Made by a program: the position numbers and the translations under genes. DNA of 64,000 nt from the NCBI GenBank assembly GCA_037042915.1, contig CM073200.1:2104832-2168831 (forward strand), in the 5' to 3' direction. The notes beneath the pieces were generated by a model that saw only the letters and a program-made list of their open reading frames with translations, searched no databases and had not been told where the DNA came from. The number at the start of each line of letters is the position of its first letter. The stretch's first letter is position 1. This document shows, one piece after another, positions 34,231 to 45,770 of the stretch. This DNA is from Auricularia sp. M13 (taxonomy: Eukaryota > Basidiomycota > Agaricomycetes > Auriculariales > Auriculariaceae).

Positions 34231-36638
34231 CTAGTAGACGCGGCGCTTTCTTAGACCGGAATCCGTCTTCTTGCCTGAACAGGATGTATCAGAATATGAA
34301 CAGTGCGAAAGAAATTCGACGCTCACCGTATGCCAAGGTAGCCGGATCGTACCAAGTCTCAAACTTGTCGCAGGTACGCTCCCAGTCGGCATCGAGCGTC
34401 ATGTGGTCGAAGATCTCGGACTGGCGCTCGATGAGCTGCAGGCTGAGGCCCTCGGACACATGCCAGGCGATGTGGCAATGCATCAGCCACGCGCCCGGGT
34501 TATCAGTCTTGAACGCAATGAAGAGGTAGCCGTTGCCGGGCAGCATGGCAACATCACGGCGAGGCGGGTTGTCCCACTTCAGCGTGGCAGTCGATGTGCT
34601 GAAGTTTCCGGTGCCGGAGGAGACAATGTTGAAATCGTGTCTAAGTGGCGATTAACCTGCATGTTGCGGACGAAACAAGCAGACGTGTACGAACCCGTGC
34701 AAATGAATCGGGTGAGCGACGGGGCTTCCGTTTTGGATCACCCAATAAGCGAATGTGTTGGCCTTGTCGAGGAAGATGGGGTTGGTAGGCGGATTCCAGG
34801 CTGAGAAGGCGTGATAATTAGCATTGAAAGTCCCAGAAAGGCCTGCCACATACTGCTATTGCCGTCAGCAAGCTGCTGCAGGGTCGGGTAGTTGAAATCT
34901 ATGTTCATCATCGCGCCGTTGATGAACCAGCGGAAAACCATGTCGCCGTCGATAGAGACACGCTGAGGAGCGCTGACTGGGATGGTCGACTGGTTCCCCG
35001 GAAACCCAGACGAGTCGACGGTGATGGGGACTTGCGGGACGAGCTGAGTCTCGTCGGTACAGCTGTCTGTGAAGGCGGTCGCGGCGCTGGTAGGGAGTGC
35101 AGTCACGCCTGAGTACGCGACGTATCCCGTGACCGAGCCGTCGTTATCATTGGCACTGCAGGAGATCTGGGGCCATGTCCGCAGCCAATAACTCGCCTTG
35201 GGCTGATTTGCCTCAATGATTACGTCGTAGCGCTGCCCGATCGCGAGGCCAATAACGTTGGTTGTATACGGCTTGATCGGAACGAAGTCACTCTGGATGA
35301 CGGTCATGTTGTGGCCATCGAGAGAGACCTTGAAGAACCTACAAAAAATTAGCAGACCTTCCATAGCAAGGCCATCGAACTCACGTGTCTACCGACGTGT
35401 TGATGAACCGGAGACGGTGCTTCTTGCCAGGAGTAAATGTGGTCTTGAAGCGCTTGCCTTTGGTCACATCCTCAGTCATTGCGTTGGTGCCGTTCTGTAG
35501 GAAGTTCTGAGGGCGTGGTGGGCCCGTTCGCTCTGCAGCAAGAGCGGCCTCAAAGGCGGTACTTGGACGGAACCATTCGGAGAGAGTGACAGTGCCCAGA
35601 TCGATGTCATACTTTACCATGGATGTCAACAAATAAAGAAACTTGCATTGGTTGCCACTCACCTCGGCAGTCGCCGGTCCGTTAATGACGATCGCTCCCC
35701 AGACACCATCACCATACTGCGCACTGAATGTACATCAGATATATGTGCTGGTATATATGGCACAAAGCTTACCTATAGTGGCTGTGGTACCAGCTCGTTC
35801 CTGTTGGCTAAGATCAGCGCAGTGTTGATCCCGCAACGATGGGCACGTACCATACTGCTCTGCAATGAAAGTATAGACCTTGGTATCGCCGGGGGCGAGA
35901 GGGCATTCAGTCACTCCATTAACTCCGTCATTCTGTTGGGTCGTAAGCACACATCGGTAATAGATTATTGTATATGTATTGACCTTCGAATTTTCGAATT
36001 GCCTAATGCCGTGCCAATGAAAGCTCGTTCTGTGAAAAGTCAGTCAATATATCTAAAGGCTCTAGAAGGCAGCGCACCCGTTATCCTTCAAAGAGTTCTT
36101 GAGATGAACCTCGATGGTGTCACCCCAGTCGGCGATGAGCGTGGGCCCAGGCATCTGCATGGCGTCAATGTAGGCGCAGGGATCCACGGGGAAATCTGCA
36201 TACCGTGCCGTTGATAGCAAGGGCCAGACGGGGAGTGCCATCCGGAGAGAGCGTGGTATTCCTCAGTTCCCAATAGTACTACAGGTCCCGGAGGATGAGC
36301 CCTATCAAACAATGTCCCATTAATTCTACGTACGACACGCTTCTTGCCGGTGCGCGGCCCAGACGTGTAGTAGTTGGTGTTCTGCAGGACCGTCAAAATA
36401 ATGTCGACTAGCGCGAAACTGGACTCACGATGTCGAACTTGCCGTCCCAGCAGAGGCGTGACTGTGCGTTAGTGCACCCTGGCTTAGTCTGCCTGGCTTC
36501 GAGAGCTGCAGACGACCTGACATCGACACTGGTCAAGGCGTCAACTACACTGTCAACAACGACCGTGATGGCTCACAGTTGGGAGGCGAAGGCGGGAACA
36601 AACCCAGCAATGAGTGTGAGAGTGCGCGAAAGCAGCAT
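34231..36638 (-). CDS. Multicopper oxidase (laccase-like, ascomycete-type end)
   Basis: A secreted copper oxidase. Start ATG 36638 with signal peptide MLLSRTLTLIAGFVPAFASQ. Spliced exons give all four copper signatures: TSFHWHGIRQ, SWYHSHYSAQYGDG, HPIHLHG and LMHCHIAWHVSEGL. Between them are GPTLIADWGDTIEVHLKNSL and FINTSVDT. The last exon (after an intron from about 34316 to 34276) reads TDSGLRKRRVY and stops at 34231. A DSGL followed by basic residues is the processed C-terminal plug motif known from ascomycete laccases. About ten short introns. It would oxidise phenols with reduction of O2 to water. A TATA box sits 63 bases upstream. Appears intact. Confidence 0.93.
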
Positions 36639-36700
36639 CTTGGACTAGAAGACGGCGGGAGACGATTGGTCTGAGGGGCAGCGAGCAAAATCGAGCGTGG

Positions 36701-36709
36701 CCTTTATAC
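36701..36709 (-). promoter_or_regulatory. TATA box of the multicopper oxidase gene
   Basis: On the minus strand GTATAAAGG, 63-71 bases before the start codon at 36638. Good match and spacing. Confidence 0.62.
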
Positions 36710-39700
36710 CCAGACCCTCAACAGCCTTCGGCACAGAGCTTCACACGCAGCAATGGCACCATGAGCCTATAGCGTACCTTGGATCGCCGGCCTGACGCGT
36801 CGAGAGTGCACGGTGATTGATCACTTGCCAAAATGCCTCATCCAGTCAGCGTTCGGTATTGACAGTTGTGGGAAAGGCCAAACTCCCACAGCCCACCTAA
36901 TCACCGCAGCCGGTGGACGAGTCACAGGGCAGAACAACCACGGATAACAAACTTAGACATGGCAGGCATAAGACGATTATCCGGGGGCGCATGGTGACAA
37001 GGCAGCGTGGAATCGCCACCCTAGAGGCACGGGCTTCTGGACGGCAAGTGACGCAAAGACTAGGGGATCCACTGCCAAGGAGAGCAAGATTTTGCTCGAC
37101 TTAGAATCCAAGAAAAAGACAATAGGCGCAAATTGATACTGATCATGCTGCAGCAGGGTGCTCGAGGGGCAACGGGCGTGAACCATGCTACCGTGGGACA
37201 CTGTTCTCAAAGCCCTTGTCATTGCCCACGGCGACCTAGCTTGCCGAGCCGTTGCGCATCCCGTACGCGTCCTCGAACCAATGGGCTGGGTGTGCTGAGC
37301 GCCGCGGAAGAATCTCGCAAGGTGCGAAGTACAAAAAACACACTCAATGAAGTCTGTGGCTATACATGGCGCCGAGAGTCAGCACGCTGCGTCAAAGGTT
37401 CGCCGAATGAAAGCGGAACGAGATCCCAAATGCGTAGCTGACGCACTGCGATGAGACTGCCGACAACGCGCGTCTGCGGGAGCGTGTTCCGGGTCATTCC
37501 TTTCACCGTTGATGAGCACAGTGTTTCGTATACGTATGGCCAACCATTGACCAAAAGCGATAACCGCGCGCGCACAGTACCCAACACGAGCGCTCGTCGT
37601 CCTTTCGCACTGCCCACGGGTATTCGAGCTCTGACAGTGCGCAGAACCAGCGCCGATCCTGCCCAGTTAGGAGATCTTGATCAAATAAGCGCACAATCGC
37701 ACGGGGACCCGCTAGGTCAGCGTGAACGCGTTGCTCGTGCCGATATACCGACAGTTGGGAATGAATCATGTCGAACAGAGGCCAGGGGCTCCAGCACAAG
37801 GTTTGGAACCAGGTGTGGGATATGCACTGATCAGAGAGCGTTCCGGATGCCGGGATGCAGTTGAGCGGGAAGCCGGAGGCTGCAGGACACGGGACGAAGC
37901 TCCGCAATTAGTCGTGGACGTGGAGACTTCAAGTGCAGAGAACGGCGGAGAATGCGCACGCGCACATACGAGTCCCACGGCGACGACGATGCCCGGGATC
38001 ATACGGGATATGGTACGCCTTCCAGACATCCTACAGGTTGCGTGGGATACGCCGCAAGGGTCGCCGACAGCCATGGAAAGAAGAGGAGGTAATCTGGCCC
38101 TTGAATGGCTCACAAGGCCGATCACATCTGTCTGATGCTTGAGCGTGAGCCCTTGGTCACACGCTAGCTCTACGACGCGGACGACGGACAAGTTGACGAG
38201 ACGAGCGAGACGGAGGCGAGAGTCAAAGCAGGTTGCGACAGTGAATGGCGCCTTCGAGTTCTTATATTCTACCAGCAGATCTTGATCCCCAGATAGTCCA
38301 TGCATCACCCGAGCTGGAGCGATAGATGAGCGCGGAGCCGTGGTTCTACCGCGGCATGCTCGGCGACGTCGACGTGCAGGCGGGAAGCAAAGACGGCGAG
38401 CGGACTTTTCGACCTTTCTGCGCACCAGAGCTAGTCATTCTGACTCTCAACGATAACGCGTCTTTCCCCCATGTACGTCAAAAGCGTCCTAGCGTGCCCA
38501 GTGCCCATTTTACGCCAGAGCGCTTCAATCTTCAAGGGCAGATTTGGGCGAAATCCTCAAGATTTTGTCAACCTCGTGGGTTACAGTAAATTGGTGGCGC
38601 TGGCGATACTGCACGAGTAGGTAGCTCTCTTATAACGCTGAGGAGCTTACAACAGTGTGCCTTTCAACTGTCTGCTCCGATCGCAAGACGGTGCAATTGC
38701 AACAGCCGCCGCCTTGTACCTCTTACGCCAACGCAGTCTGTTGTGAGAACTTGCGTAGTCCATACCCACAAGACTCTGTTATGGTTCTGGAGATTTGTTC
38801 AACCTCATGAGCGTGCACGTGTTCACAGCCCGCAGCGCGCCTCCGGGCTCCTCGTACGGTAGCTCATATATCATAATCTGAGGAGACCCATGCAGGACTG
38901 CCCGACGATAGGGCGGAGTAATCCAGATAACCGCATAGACAATGGACTCTGAGGGGCTTAGCCCAGTCGTTGACGCCGCATGCTCTACTTATCATGCTGT
39001 CGTGAATTTCCGTCGGCATGAGTCAGATCTCTTGGCCTTTAGAGACTGATTCGGAATCTGGCAGTTTGGACTAGTCTCAGCGACAGTCCATGTAGCGACC
39101 CTCTTCCCGGCGGAGCGGGGAGAGGCCGCTATCCAGCATTTCGGACAAGCGTCGCTTTCCTGGAGCTGCGGACTGGGCAGAAGCGAGTCAGCTGCGGGAG
39201 CCAACGCCGGCCAACGTGTATGACTGGAAATAGGGCTGTGACTCGCATAGCCAGTGCCTGATTTCTCCACGGGGTTCGGGATCGCTGACAGTTGTTACAT
39301 TTGCATCACGGACATGTAGACAAACAATGCAGCATGAACCAATTTGCCCACGGATGGACACTCGAAGCAGGCGTAGGCGACACCCGATGAGCTCTTCAAC
39401 TCTGTTATCCCGTTTCCTGTCCATCCTTAACTGCAGTCGGCGCTGCGACAGAGGTCGCGCAGACTCCATTTCAGTTCCACTGGCCGCTGACAAGGAAGTA
39501 TCTCCAGGGTGCGCTACGAAGCTGTGGGCGATCTGCAAGTCGGGGCGTGCCTTCAGCTCTTGTCGCTCACACAAGGAGAATGTCACTTCCGCGATGACAG
39601 GCAGCGACCTGTACCGCCATGGAATGTAGGGCATTCCCAGTAGAATCTGAATGGTACGATATGTCGTGGGTAAGCTCGTCTGGCCTGAGCAGTAGGTGTA

Positions 39701-39913
39701 TACACACGATGCGTAAAGGTAGCCATGTCGGACATCAAGGAAAGAGACGAACTCGGTTCGGTTCCGACAGTTCCGACGGAAAAGCGCGGTCAGGAAATAC
39801 TCATGGACCTACGTGGATACTGTATATATCCAAATGCTACTAAGAGAACAGTGATGGAGGAATTAAGTGTATTTCGTGGCTCGAGCGTGCGCGACCATCG
39901 CCAACCATGGATC
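36710..39913. other. Gene-poor region
   Basis: 3.2 kb in which no open frame shows a recognisable family. The longest (minus, about 37766-38425, and minus, about 39188-39634) lack motifs, plausible splice patterns and signal peptides. A few fragments (minus strand, SATLAAYPTQPVGCLEG near 38040-38090) look protein-like and could be remains of a decayed gene. It ends at a short transposon. Confidence 0.45.
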
Positions 39914-39922
39914 TCCAATAAT

Positions 39923-40370
39923 AGGCCCCCCGAAAATCCCGATATATGTCCCATCTAAACGGGACCGAAAATCGGGCCTCCAGAGGCTCTTTCTCCCATC
40001 TAAACGGGACCGAGAATTGGAACCCTCAGGCTCAGGTCTCATGTAAACGGGACCGAGACTTGGTTCTCGGCCCGCCCAATGAAGACCTCTGTCGGAGCTC
40101 CCCAGTTGGTTTTCCGACCTATTTTGCTTAGAATCACATTATGGAAGCATGTTTGCATCTCCTCCATTAAGAATTAAGGCCTGAGAGCAGTATTGGAGCG
40201 AGTTTGTGCCCAATTAATGGTGCTGAGCTACTTCCGCGGAATTAAATTACATCCGGATTGTTCCGAGCCTACAGGTAAATGGGACCGAATTTGCCACCTC
40301 CAGACCTCATAAACGGGACCGAAATTGGTCGAGGTCCGGATGAGACCTCAATTGGCATTTTCGGGGGGCC
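39923..40370. mobile_element. Short non-autonomous DNA transposon with TIRs and 9-base TSD
   Basis: Terminal inverted repeats GGCCCCCCGAAAAT (39924-39937) and ATTTTCGGGGGGCC (40357-40370) bound a roughly 447-base non-coding element. The flanks both read TCCAATAAT (39914-39922 and 40371-40379), a 9-base target site duplication. Inside, the motif AAACGGGACCGA (or AAATGGGACCGA) occurs five times, at about 39957, 40002, 40045, 40277 and 40311, always on the plus strand. A 9-base duplication is typical of Mutator-like elements; no transposase is present, so it is a MITE-type derivative. Confidence 0.85.
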
Positions 40371-40630
40371 TCCAATAATGTCTTGTAGCGGAACAGCTTG
40401 AAGAGCTGCTCGTTTTTTTAAGTTTACGCACACTTATCAACTCGAGCTAACGGAGATCATACGACGGTTGGTCCTGGTAAGTATTGTATATTATAAAATG
40501 AGGTCGACTGGCGACTATCAATGGGTAACTTTGGACGCTGGGAGCAGCCGGTGCTCCGATCTAGGGCCCGAGCACCGCGGCAGCCTGGGTATTCTCTAGC
40601 GTAAATGTCGTACCGCTACATGGACCGTGA

Positions 40631-43210
40631 TCACTTCCGCATGATATCGCTCACCCGCGTCGCCTCACGAATGTCGTATGGCTGGGAGACAGTAGCAGAA
40701 GAGGCCGACTCGGAATAGAAGCCCGAGTCCGCGCGAGCGAGAGACGAGTCCCAGCTTCCGCGAGGAGACTGTCCCGCCGGAACACTTAACATTTTCGTCT
40801 CCACTGTCGTGCCGCTCCACCGCGAGACGGGCGGCGGGGCGGGTACACTCAGTGTGAGGCTGGGCGCGGGGACCGCGACCAGCGATGGCCGCATCGACTC
40901 GGCGGCGCCGTTGAATGCGGGGCCCTGCTCAAAAAGGGATTCGCGCGGGACAGGCGCCATTGACTGCGCGGCCTTGATGCGCAGCGTGTCCCCGCGCTCG
41001 ATCATGGCCTCGAACCGGCCGGACGCCGTGCGCTCCGCCACCGGCAGGACGAATGGGCTTGCGGGGATGAGCGCCGGCGTGAACCCGTCCCGTTCGAGGA
41101 TGTCGGTCACGTGCACTGACGAGCACGTGAGGGGCGTGCGCGTATGAAGAAAGATGTGAGACGTACGATAGTGCTCGAGCCCGCGGCCAAAGTTGAGCCT
41201 GCACACGATTCCCATGGCCAGCACCGCAGCGGCGAGCAGGAACGCTGCACCCACGACCAATGCGAGGAAAGGCCAGACGATGAGCGTCCAGCGGAAGATG
41301 GGCGAGCTCGCGAGGAGGGCGGCGTGGAAGACGAGGAAAAAAACTTGCATGACGAGAAAGCCCGCGGCAGGCTTCCGCCACTCTCTCCGCATGGAAAGGT
41401 CGCCCTGTTATCGCTGTCTCAGCAGGATCCCCAGAGTGGCTTTTTGACGCACCAGAATCACCAGCGGTAGTGCGAACTAGCAAGGACAGAGAGTTCAGCA
41501 GAGAGTCGAATGTAGGTGAGATTCAGAACGTACGATGAGCGCGATATTACACATGGCCAGGTATCCATCGTACTGCGCTCGCCTGAGGAAAGTGTGCATC
41601 AGGCCACCAGCGATTTGGTCGATCCACAGTGCAGCAGTGAGAACGACAAAGAAAAAGTAGAGGCGTAAAAGCGCTGAGAAGGCCATGAGCATCTGTTGAG
41701 ACACGTGGTCAGCGAAAAGAGTGAGGATGGCAATTCGCGTACGCTGTAGAGCTTCTTGATCCGCGGCGCAGCGTCTACACTACGGAAGTTTGCACCCAGC
41801 CACATCTTATGAGTGTCAGTGTATCATATAAATTACTCGGGTCGAATAAAGCTTGCCTTGATTAACTTGTAAGAGAGCCAAGATGCGATGCCTAGCGCGA
41901 CGACGTTGATGGATGCGACAGAAATCTACGAAAGTCAACATAAACGAAGTAGAAGAAGAGGACCGCATACGTTGAACGAATTGCGCAATCGCCAGAAGTT
42001 TGGGAGCAAGTCCGCGCCCCCGCAGAGAGCGTCATTCACAAGCGCATCGAGCCGCGTGTGAAACTTGAGTGTCCGAAAAATATCCCAGATAGAGAACACG
42101 GTGGCGAGAGCCTGACCCGCAAGAGCTGATACGCTGTTCCAAAAATAGGTGAGAGCGACCTGGATAGTCTGCGCTCTACTTACATGTGAGGGATGCTTTG
42201 TTGTGTGATCTGTGGCGAAGTCAGAAGGTAGCAAAGGCATAACAGAAGGGCACGAACAGCGATAACAGAGATGATGAGAAGCCAAACGTGGAAAAACAAG
42301 AATGAAACGTTCTCGCGTTCCATATCCTGCAGCATCTGCTCAGGGTACCGCAGAGCCGCAGTGCAAGAGGTCGAGAGGAACAAGTCGCCGTTGAGGTCTC
42401 GGATGCCGCCGTGCGTGTTGAAGTTAACCACAGTTACACCGGCGAGAGACGAGTTCCTGACGTCGGGGTGGAGTACCAGGTTGTTTGGATAGAGAAACCG
42501 CCTCACATGGCGCTGCACGACCGCAGCCTGCGTCGAGCTGCGGTATAGAGAACGCTTGCCCATGCGCGCGACGGGAACAGGGGCTTTCACGGCTTCGTCG
42601 TCTTCCTCTTCGTCGTCCTCGTCATCATCACTATCGCTGTCGCTGTCGCTATCACCGTCGGTATCGTCACCGTCGTCGCTATCGCTATCATCGTCGTCCT
42701 CTGCATCGTCAAGGTCCGGATCCTGGGGTAGTTCGTGCGGCTCTGGTGGGCGCTCCACATTGAGCGGCTCAGCATCTTCGTCAGTGCCGGGCGGAGGAGA
42801 AAGCTGGGTGCACATGCGGCGCATGGCGGCAAAGTCGCCGGCCGTCAGGCCGTCGCTGGGGACATCTTGGCATGAATAGAGCGCCGTTGGGCCCGTTGCG
42901 ACCACGGCAAGCACGTCCCGCGGTGCGCCGGTGATTTGCATAATCTACATTGCTCGTGTGAGTGTCCGCTGAGGTGCTCGATGTATGGCGCACGTGAATG
43001 AGGAGATGGCGCCCCTCCGAGTTGACGGCGAAGGAGAAGGATTGGAGCAGAATGAGTGAGACGCAGTGGATGAATGCCACAAGGACGAAATAAAAATGAA
43101 TGCGAGTGAGCGTTGTGCGAGTGCACTATCGTAGTCGCGTGAGTAGTCTGGACACGATGAAAGGAGGTACTTACAGCAAGTTGCAGCCTGGAGCGCAAGG
43201 AGCTGAACAT
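40631..43210 (-). CDS. Multipass membrane protein with acidic loop
   Basis: Start ATG 43210 (MFSSLRSRLQLA, donor GTAAGT). The next exon carries the first helix FYFVLVAFIHCVSLILLQSF. A large loop follows with SDGLTAGDFAAMRRMCTQLS and an Asp/Ser/Glu tract of about 45 residues (42584-42726). Then NLVLHPDVRNSSLAGVTVVN and several helices: FLFFHVWLLIISVIA, LRLYFFFVVLTAALWI, MQVFFLVFHAALLASSPIF and FLALVVGAAFLLAAAVLAMG. The conserved VCRLNFGRGLEHYL precedes a Ser/Pro-rich cytoplasmic tail of about 140 residues. At least seven introns. It resembles an uncharacterised family I have seen in Agaricomycetes. Function and compartment unknown. Confidence 0.75.
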
Positions 43211-44626
43211 GTTGAGAGCACAACGACCGCACAGCGGGGGGAGAGGAGCAAAAGAAAGGAGAGAAGGCGCAGGCAGGACTTGGGGGAAACACAGAAACCC
43301 AAGGCTCACACGACCAGCTTCGGGGGATATTTAAAGGCCATCGTCAAGGAGATGCCGCCCGGCAATGAAGGCTTGGCATTGACGTAGGGTTGCCTGCGAC
43401 TGGCGCTACGAGCACAACGCGGTGGGCGGCGAATGAGAGCTCTGGTCCGTGCGGTTGGCACGAGCAGATCTTACATACGGAAAGCGCGGGGTGCTTGCCA
43501 GTACCGTTGACCAGGATGCAGCCTCCGGTCCGCTGGGTCGATCGACAATCATTTTGCCAAGCCCATGTCGGAGTTTACGCCTTAACAACCCGCCCGCTCA
43601 GGCTGCCAGGCTGGTTATTATGTCAAAGACCACTGGCAACGGGTGAACACGACGATACTGTATGGTGCGTTCGATGGCGCCGGGTAGCCCAGAAAAGATG
43701 TCCGCTCGTCAGCGCGTCGGCGGACGCACGGTTAAGTTCCACCTTGCATTATCATGTCAAAATCGGCGGTTCTACGCTATCCTTCCCCGGACCCCTACCA
43801 GCGCTTGAAATTGACCCAGGACTCCTTGAGACGTTGCTTTCTCCTTGCCGTTGAAATTCCACATGATACTTCCGGTACCAGTCACGTGATCTTCTTCCAC
43901 ATTATCCTTGTCTCAGTTAATCGTCGGTCGTGGTGTTCATTGCCAAAATATCTCATAGCTCATCATTTTTTCAATCCAGCAGTGCTATCAAGATGATCAG
44001 TCCAAGGGAGGAAGCCTGCTTGTCAGAGCTACATGAAGACTGAGTTCGCTATTATCTCCACGACGGTGCATGCTATTACAACGTGTCCGTTGAGCTGAGC
44101 AGGATTGGAGCCAGAGAAGCATATTTTCAGGCGCCATGGCATTAGCACACCTTTGCATTCTGCACGAGGCCGCGGCGGGAAAATATGCACCGGTGGAAAG
44201 GGTGCATTCAACGATAAGCGCGCGGATAGGAGAGCTCCGAGTCCGGGGCAAAGCGCGTGTTAGCATGCAGGCACTCTCTGCACTGGCCAAGGGCCAGATC
44301 CGCGGCGTCTGTTCCAGACGTACATATATGTTGGAGTAACTGGCAGCTACGGAGATCTACGACTAGGACCTCCGTTTGCGTCTCGATTCTTCCTCAGTCC
44401 CAGAGCATAAGAGGAGTCCGTTGCAACACTCACCGTCGGCGGCTGCTTTGACATGTGAGTAGGACGCGCATTCCTGTTTAAAGCGACTCGTCAACTCTCG
44501 ATCCGTTCAGCTTTCCTGACCACGTACTTATCGACCGACAACGCGGCTCAATCCTGTGCGTCTGTAAACCCCCACTTTTGAGATGTCTGATAAGACTTTG
44601 ACCTAGCATCAGGGTTCATTCCTGAG
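43211..44626. other. Divergent intergenic region
   Basis: 1.4 kb between divergent genes. Open frames are short and unrecognised. No repeat or RNA gene seen. An AT-rich patch lies at about 43925-43990. Confidence 0.45.
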
Positions 44627-45271
44627 ATGTATTACAGGCCGATGTACCAGTCTCTTCCGGCGCCCTCGTGGTATCCTACGCCGCGCCCAGGCCCGGTCCC
44701 CATTCCAGGCCCAATCTACCCACATGCATATACGCAGCCCTACGCTGTCCCACGCCCTCCGGCGGCCACTGCGCTTCCGGTCAGCGTGTACGCTGACGTG
44801 AACAGGAAAGCACCAGTGCAATCGCTGCAGCTGATCCACCGCTACTCTGAGCAGCAGCGGATGTACGTGTACTCCATGCTGCTCCTGACAAGAGAGACGA
44901 CCGATATCAGGGCAGCGATGTACTGGATCGATATGCATCCTCGGCCGGACCTGCCTCGGGTGTACACGCGCCCAGGCGTGTGCATCGTCAGACGGCATAT
45001 GGATCCGCACCTCATCGCCGAGCGTCTCATCCACAAGCGCACGGAGTGGCCCACAGTTGAGGGGAAGACCATTACTGTGGGCGACTTCGTGGATCTGCTC
45101 GTCAAGAACCATATGAACGAATTCGTTTTCGACGCGGGTGTGGACGAGGTCGCTCTCGCGCTGGGGTGGTACAAGAAAGCAATCAAGTTGTTCAAGACGG
45201 AGGGCCTTGTCGAGGTCAAAGACGAGGATCTCGACGAGTGGGTGCCATACATGGCGCGTAGGTGGTGGTGA
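44627..45271 (+). CDS. Conserved-looking protein of unknown function
   Basis: A clean single exon of 214 residues, MYYRPMYQSLPAPSWYPTPR to the stop at 45271. The first 55 residues are Pro/Tyr-rich and disordered (PGPVPIPGPIYPHAYTQPYA). The rest looks globular: AMYWIDMHPRPDLPRVYTRP, TVEGKTITVGDFVDLLVKNH and EVALALGWYKKAIKLFKTEG. The TITVGDFVDLL segment recalls the DUF6699-type proteins common in mushrooms, but this is only a resemblance. No signal peptide and no helices long enough to cross a membrane. Confidence 0.7.
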   Translation: MYYRPMYQSLPAPSWYPTPRPGPVPIPGPIYPHAYTQPYAVPRPPAATALPVSVYADVNRKAPVQSLQLIHRYSEQQRMYVYSMLLLTRETTDIRAAMYWIDMHPRPDLPRVYTRPGVCIVRRHMDPHLIAERLIHKRTEWPTVEGKTITVGDFVDLLVKNHMNEFVFDAGVDEVALALGWYKKAIKLFKTEGLVEVKDEDLDEWVPYMARRWW

Positions 45272-45770
45272 ACACCCGATTGCGCGCAGTCAACGGCGAG
45301 TTTAGCTGGAGTAACGGCCAATGCCAGGTGCCGGAATTACAGCTAGCGCGTGTTGGTTCGACCAATATTGTGCTTGTGTGTCCGTCGCGTATGTTCTCGT
45401 ATCCCCTGCCCTATTGATCGCGTTCACTATGTTTTCCTTATGACGCTCGTCCGAATTGTTTAGCCCGTAGTAAATAATGAAAGTTTCCGTTTCCGGCAGC
45501 AGCGTCAGAAATCAGGCTGTTAAGCACTGCAGAGCGGCAGCGACATCCTTCTGCCAGTCGAGCGAGCGTTACAAGAGTCGTGCCGCAGGGTACATTATGC
45601 CGCCAAAATGATCCACATATACGCGGATTCCGTACAAATAATTTGAAGCGCTATTGCTCGAATTTAGCGGGTGATGCGTGGGGAGGCGAGTTGAACGCGG
45701 AGAGTACGAGCAAAAGCCTCGGTTTACTTCCGGCCTAGTACTTCCGTTTCCGATCTTTTCTTCAACGATC

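Noticed and set aside
37503-38425. Overlapping minus-strand open frames of 134 and 219 residues
   Set aside because: No motif, no signal peptide from an ATG and no consistent splice pattern; kept only as possible gene remains.
39946-40131. Open frame with repeated SHLNGTEN
   Set aside because: Translation of the repeated non-coding motif in the MITE.
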